NCBI RefSeq assembly: GCF_001469875.2 | Contig: NZ_LOPW02000004.1 | Span: 124,001-188,000, forward strand | DNA from: Haloferax marisrubri | Lineage (GTDB): Archaea; Halobacteriota; Halobacteria; Halobacteriales; Haloferacaceae | Length of the DNA: 64,000 bases | Direction of reading: 5' to 3' | In this document: one piece after another, positions 63,331 to 64,000 of the stretch | How the letters are laid out: each line of letters starts with the position of its first letter | Numbering within the stretch: the stretch's first letter is position 1 | Translations under genes and position numbers: made by a program | Notes under the pieces: generated by a model | Seen by the model: the letters and a program-made list of their open reading frames with translations, nothing else | The model's database searches: none | What the model was told of the DNA's origin: nothing

Positions 63331-63507
63331 ATGGCTGACGAGCACCGCCACAGGCTCACTGAGCGAGACGCGATGGAGATGGGGGTTCGCTGTCCCAACT
63401 GCGGGACCTACACGTCGTTCGGCGACATCCTCGCCACCGGGGCCTGCCGCGGCGGGTGGAAGGGGTGTCGGACGGGGCTTCGACTCGACCTCGTGGTGTA
63501 CGACTGA
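63331..63507 (+). CDS. Small cysteine-rich zinc-binding-like protein
   Basis: 58 aa. CPNC (21-24) and a second cluster CRGGWKGC (39-46) give four cysteines in a ribbon-like layout with strong conservation of Gly/Trp. Leaderless-type start: TATA-like GGCTTATC about 35 bases upstream. Widespread haloarchaeal microprotein of unknown function. Confidence 0.75.
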   Translation: MADEHRHRLTERDAMEMGVRCPNCGTYTSFGDILATGACRGGWKGCRTGLRLDLVVYD

Positions 63508-63539
63508 GAACAGACGGCGGGTCGGACGGGCAACGCGGC

Positions 63540-63941
63540 TCAGACGACCGCGTCGGCGTCCGACGAGTCGTTCAGGTAGAGGTACGCCGCCGCGACGGCG
63601 AAGACGGCCTCGCCGCCCTTCGAGAGCATCGCCATCTCGCTGACCCGCCCGCTCATGACGACCCACGCCACGATTTGAGCGAGCGCGAACGCGATGGCGA
63701 CGAGGTAGAACTCGCGCCGCCAGAACCTGCTCAGGTAGACGGCGATGCCCGCGAGGAAACCGACGCCCGCGAGGACGAACAGTATCGCCTGCGTCTGGTC
63801 GAACTGGAGCAACATCGGGGCCATCGACAGGTGGACGTACGTCGAGGCCAGCGCCCCGACGATGGCGACGTACGGAGCGATTCCCGAGGGAAGGCCGGTG
63901 AACAACGGTCGCGACTCGGCGGTCGTGGTGTCTGCTGACAT
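63540..63941 (-). CDS. Four-helix membrane protein of haloarchaeal type
   Basis: 133 aa with about four hydrophobic segments (IAPYVAIVGALASTYVHL, ILFVLAGVGFLAGIAVYL, FYLVAIAFALAQIVAWVVM and VFAVAAAYLYL). A His in the first helix (STYVHLSMAPM) and the loop SRFWRREFY are notable. No channel or sensor motif is recognisable. Convergent with the small Cys-rich gene. Confidence 0.78.
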   Translation of the reverse strand: MSADTTTAESRPLFTGLPSGIAPYVAIVGALASTYVHLSMAPMLLQFDQTQAILFVLAGVGFLAGIAVYLSRFWRREFYLVAIAFALAQIVAWVVMSGRVSEMAMLSKGGEAVFAVAAAYLYLNDSSDADAVV

Positions 63942-64000
63942 GGGGACTCAGCAACAACATCGTGTCAACTGATAATAATGCTTGCCCGAAGTTAGGCACA

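Overview
The window looks like a stretch of the main chromosome of a Haloferax-type haloarchaeon. G+C is high, the predicted proteins are strongly acidic, and many genes have a TATA-like box about 25-30 bases before the start codon with almost no leader. Marker genes agree: a divergent TatCo/TatCt pair, an inteinated MCM helicase, the ubiquitin-like modifier SAMP2, TFB, RfcA, Orc1/Cdc6 and a PGF-CTERM surface protein. There is no rRNA, tRNA, IS element or CRISPR that I can see. The only mobile element is the MCM intein.

Layout. 0-8 kb: a membrane-anchored winged-helix regulator, a metallophosphoesterase, a cation diffusion facilitator, threonine aldolase, an M29 aminopeptidase, a zinc-ribbon microprotein, and the divergent lrp/glnA pair. 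8-16 kb: PAP2 phosphatase with a YihY-type membrane protein, Trm1, a SWIM zinc-finger protein, a beta-propeller protein, PRPP synthetase, a UDG-family protein, and a small wHTH gene whose upstream region holds helically phased palindromes, followed by a HIT protein. 16-24 kb: a ParA/MinD-like protein with a broken Walker A, a conserved haloarchaeal protein, TFB, and on the minus strand a MinD-type ATPase with uncharacterised haloarchaeal partners and a Tat lipoprotein. 24-28 kb: MCM with its intein. 28-31 kb: bioY-ecfA-ecfT biotin transporter with a BirA-type operator. 30-38 kb: energy and carbon metabolism (membrane Fe-S oxidoreductase, LDH-like dehydrogenase, ferritin-like protein, zinc-type ferredoxin, glutaryl-CoA-dehydrogenase-like enzyme). 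38-50 kb: alaS, TspO, a histidine kinase, rfcA, samp2, GNAT, phosphohexomutase and small zinc proteins. 50-58 kb: larB, a DUF1931-like histone-fold miniprotein, rpiA, orc, a MutS-like ATPase, larE. 58-64 kb: the Tat translocase pair, an RHH/queuosine-precursor-transporter gene pair, and small membrane or zinc proteins.

Most genes are ordinary housekeeping. The items most worth following up are: (i) the 21-bp-phased ATTGCGCAAT palindromes before a 79-aa wHTH gene; (ii) the MinD gene translationally coupled to an uncharacterised haloarchaeal protein, with a lysine-less ParA-like protein nearby; (iii) an XRE-like HTH inside the MCM intein; (iv) a BirA-type operator over the bioY promoter; (v) an alpha/beta-hydrolase lacking its nucleophile serine; and (vi) short tandem repeats that reach into coding ends. 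Product names come from reading the translated sequences and family knowledge; no database search was run.
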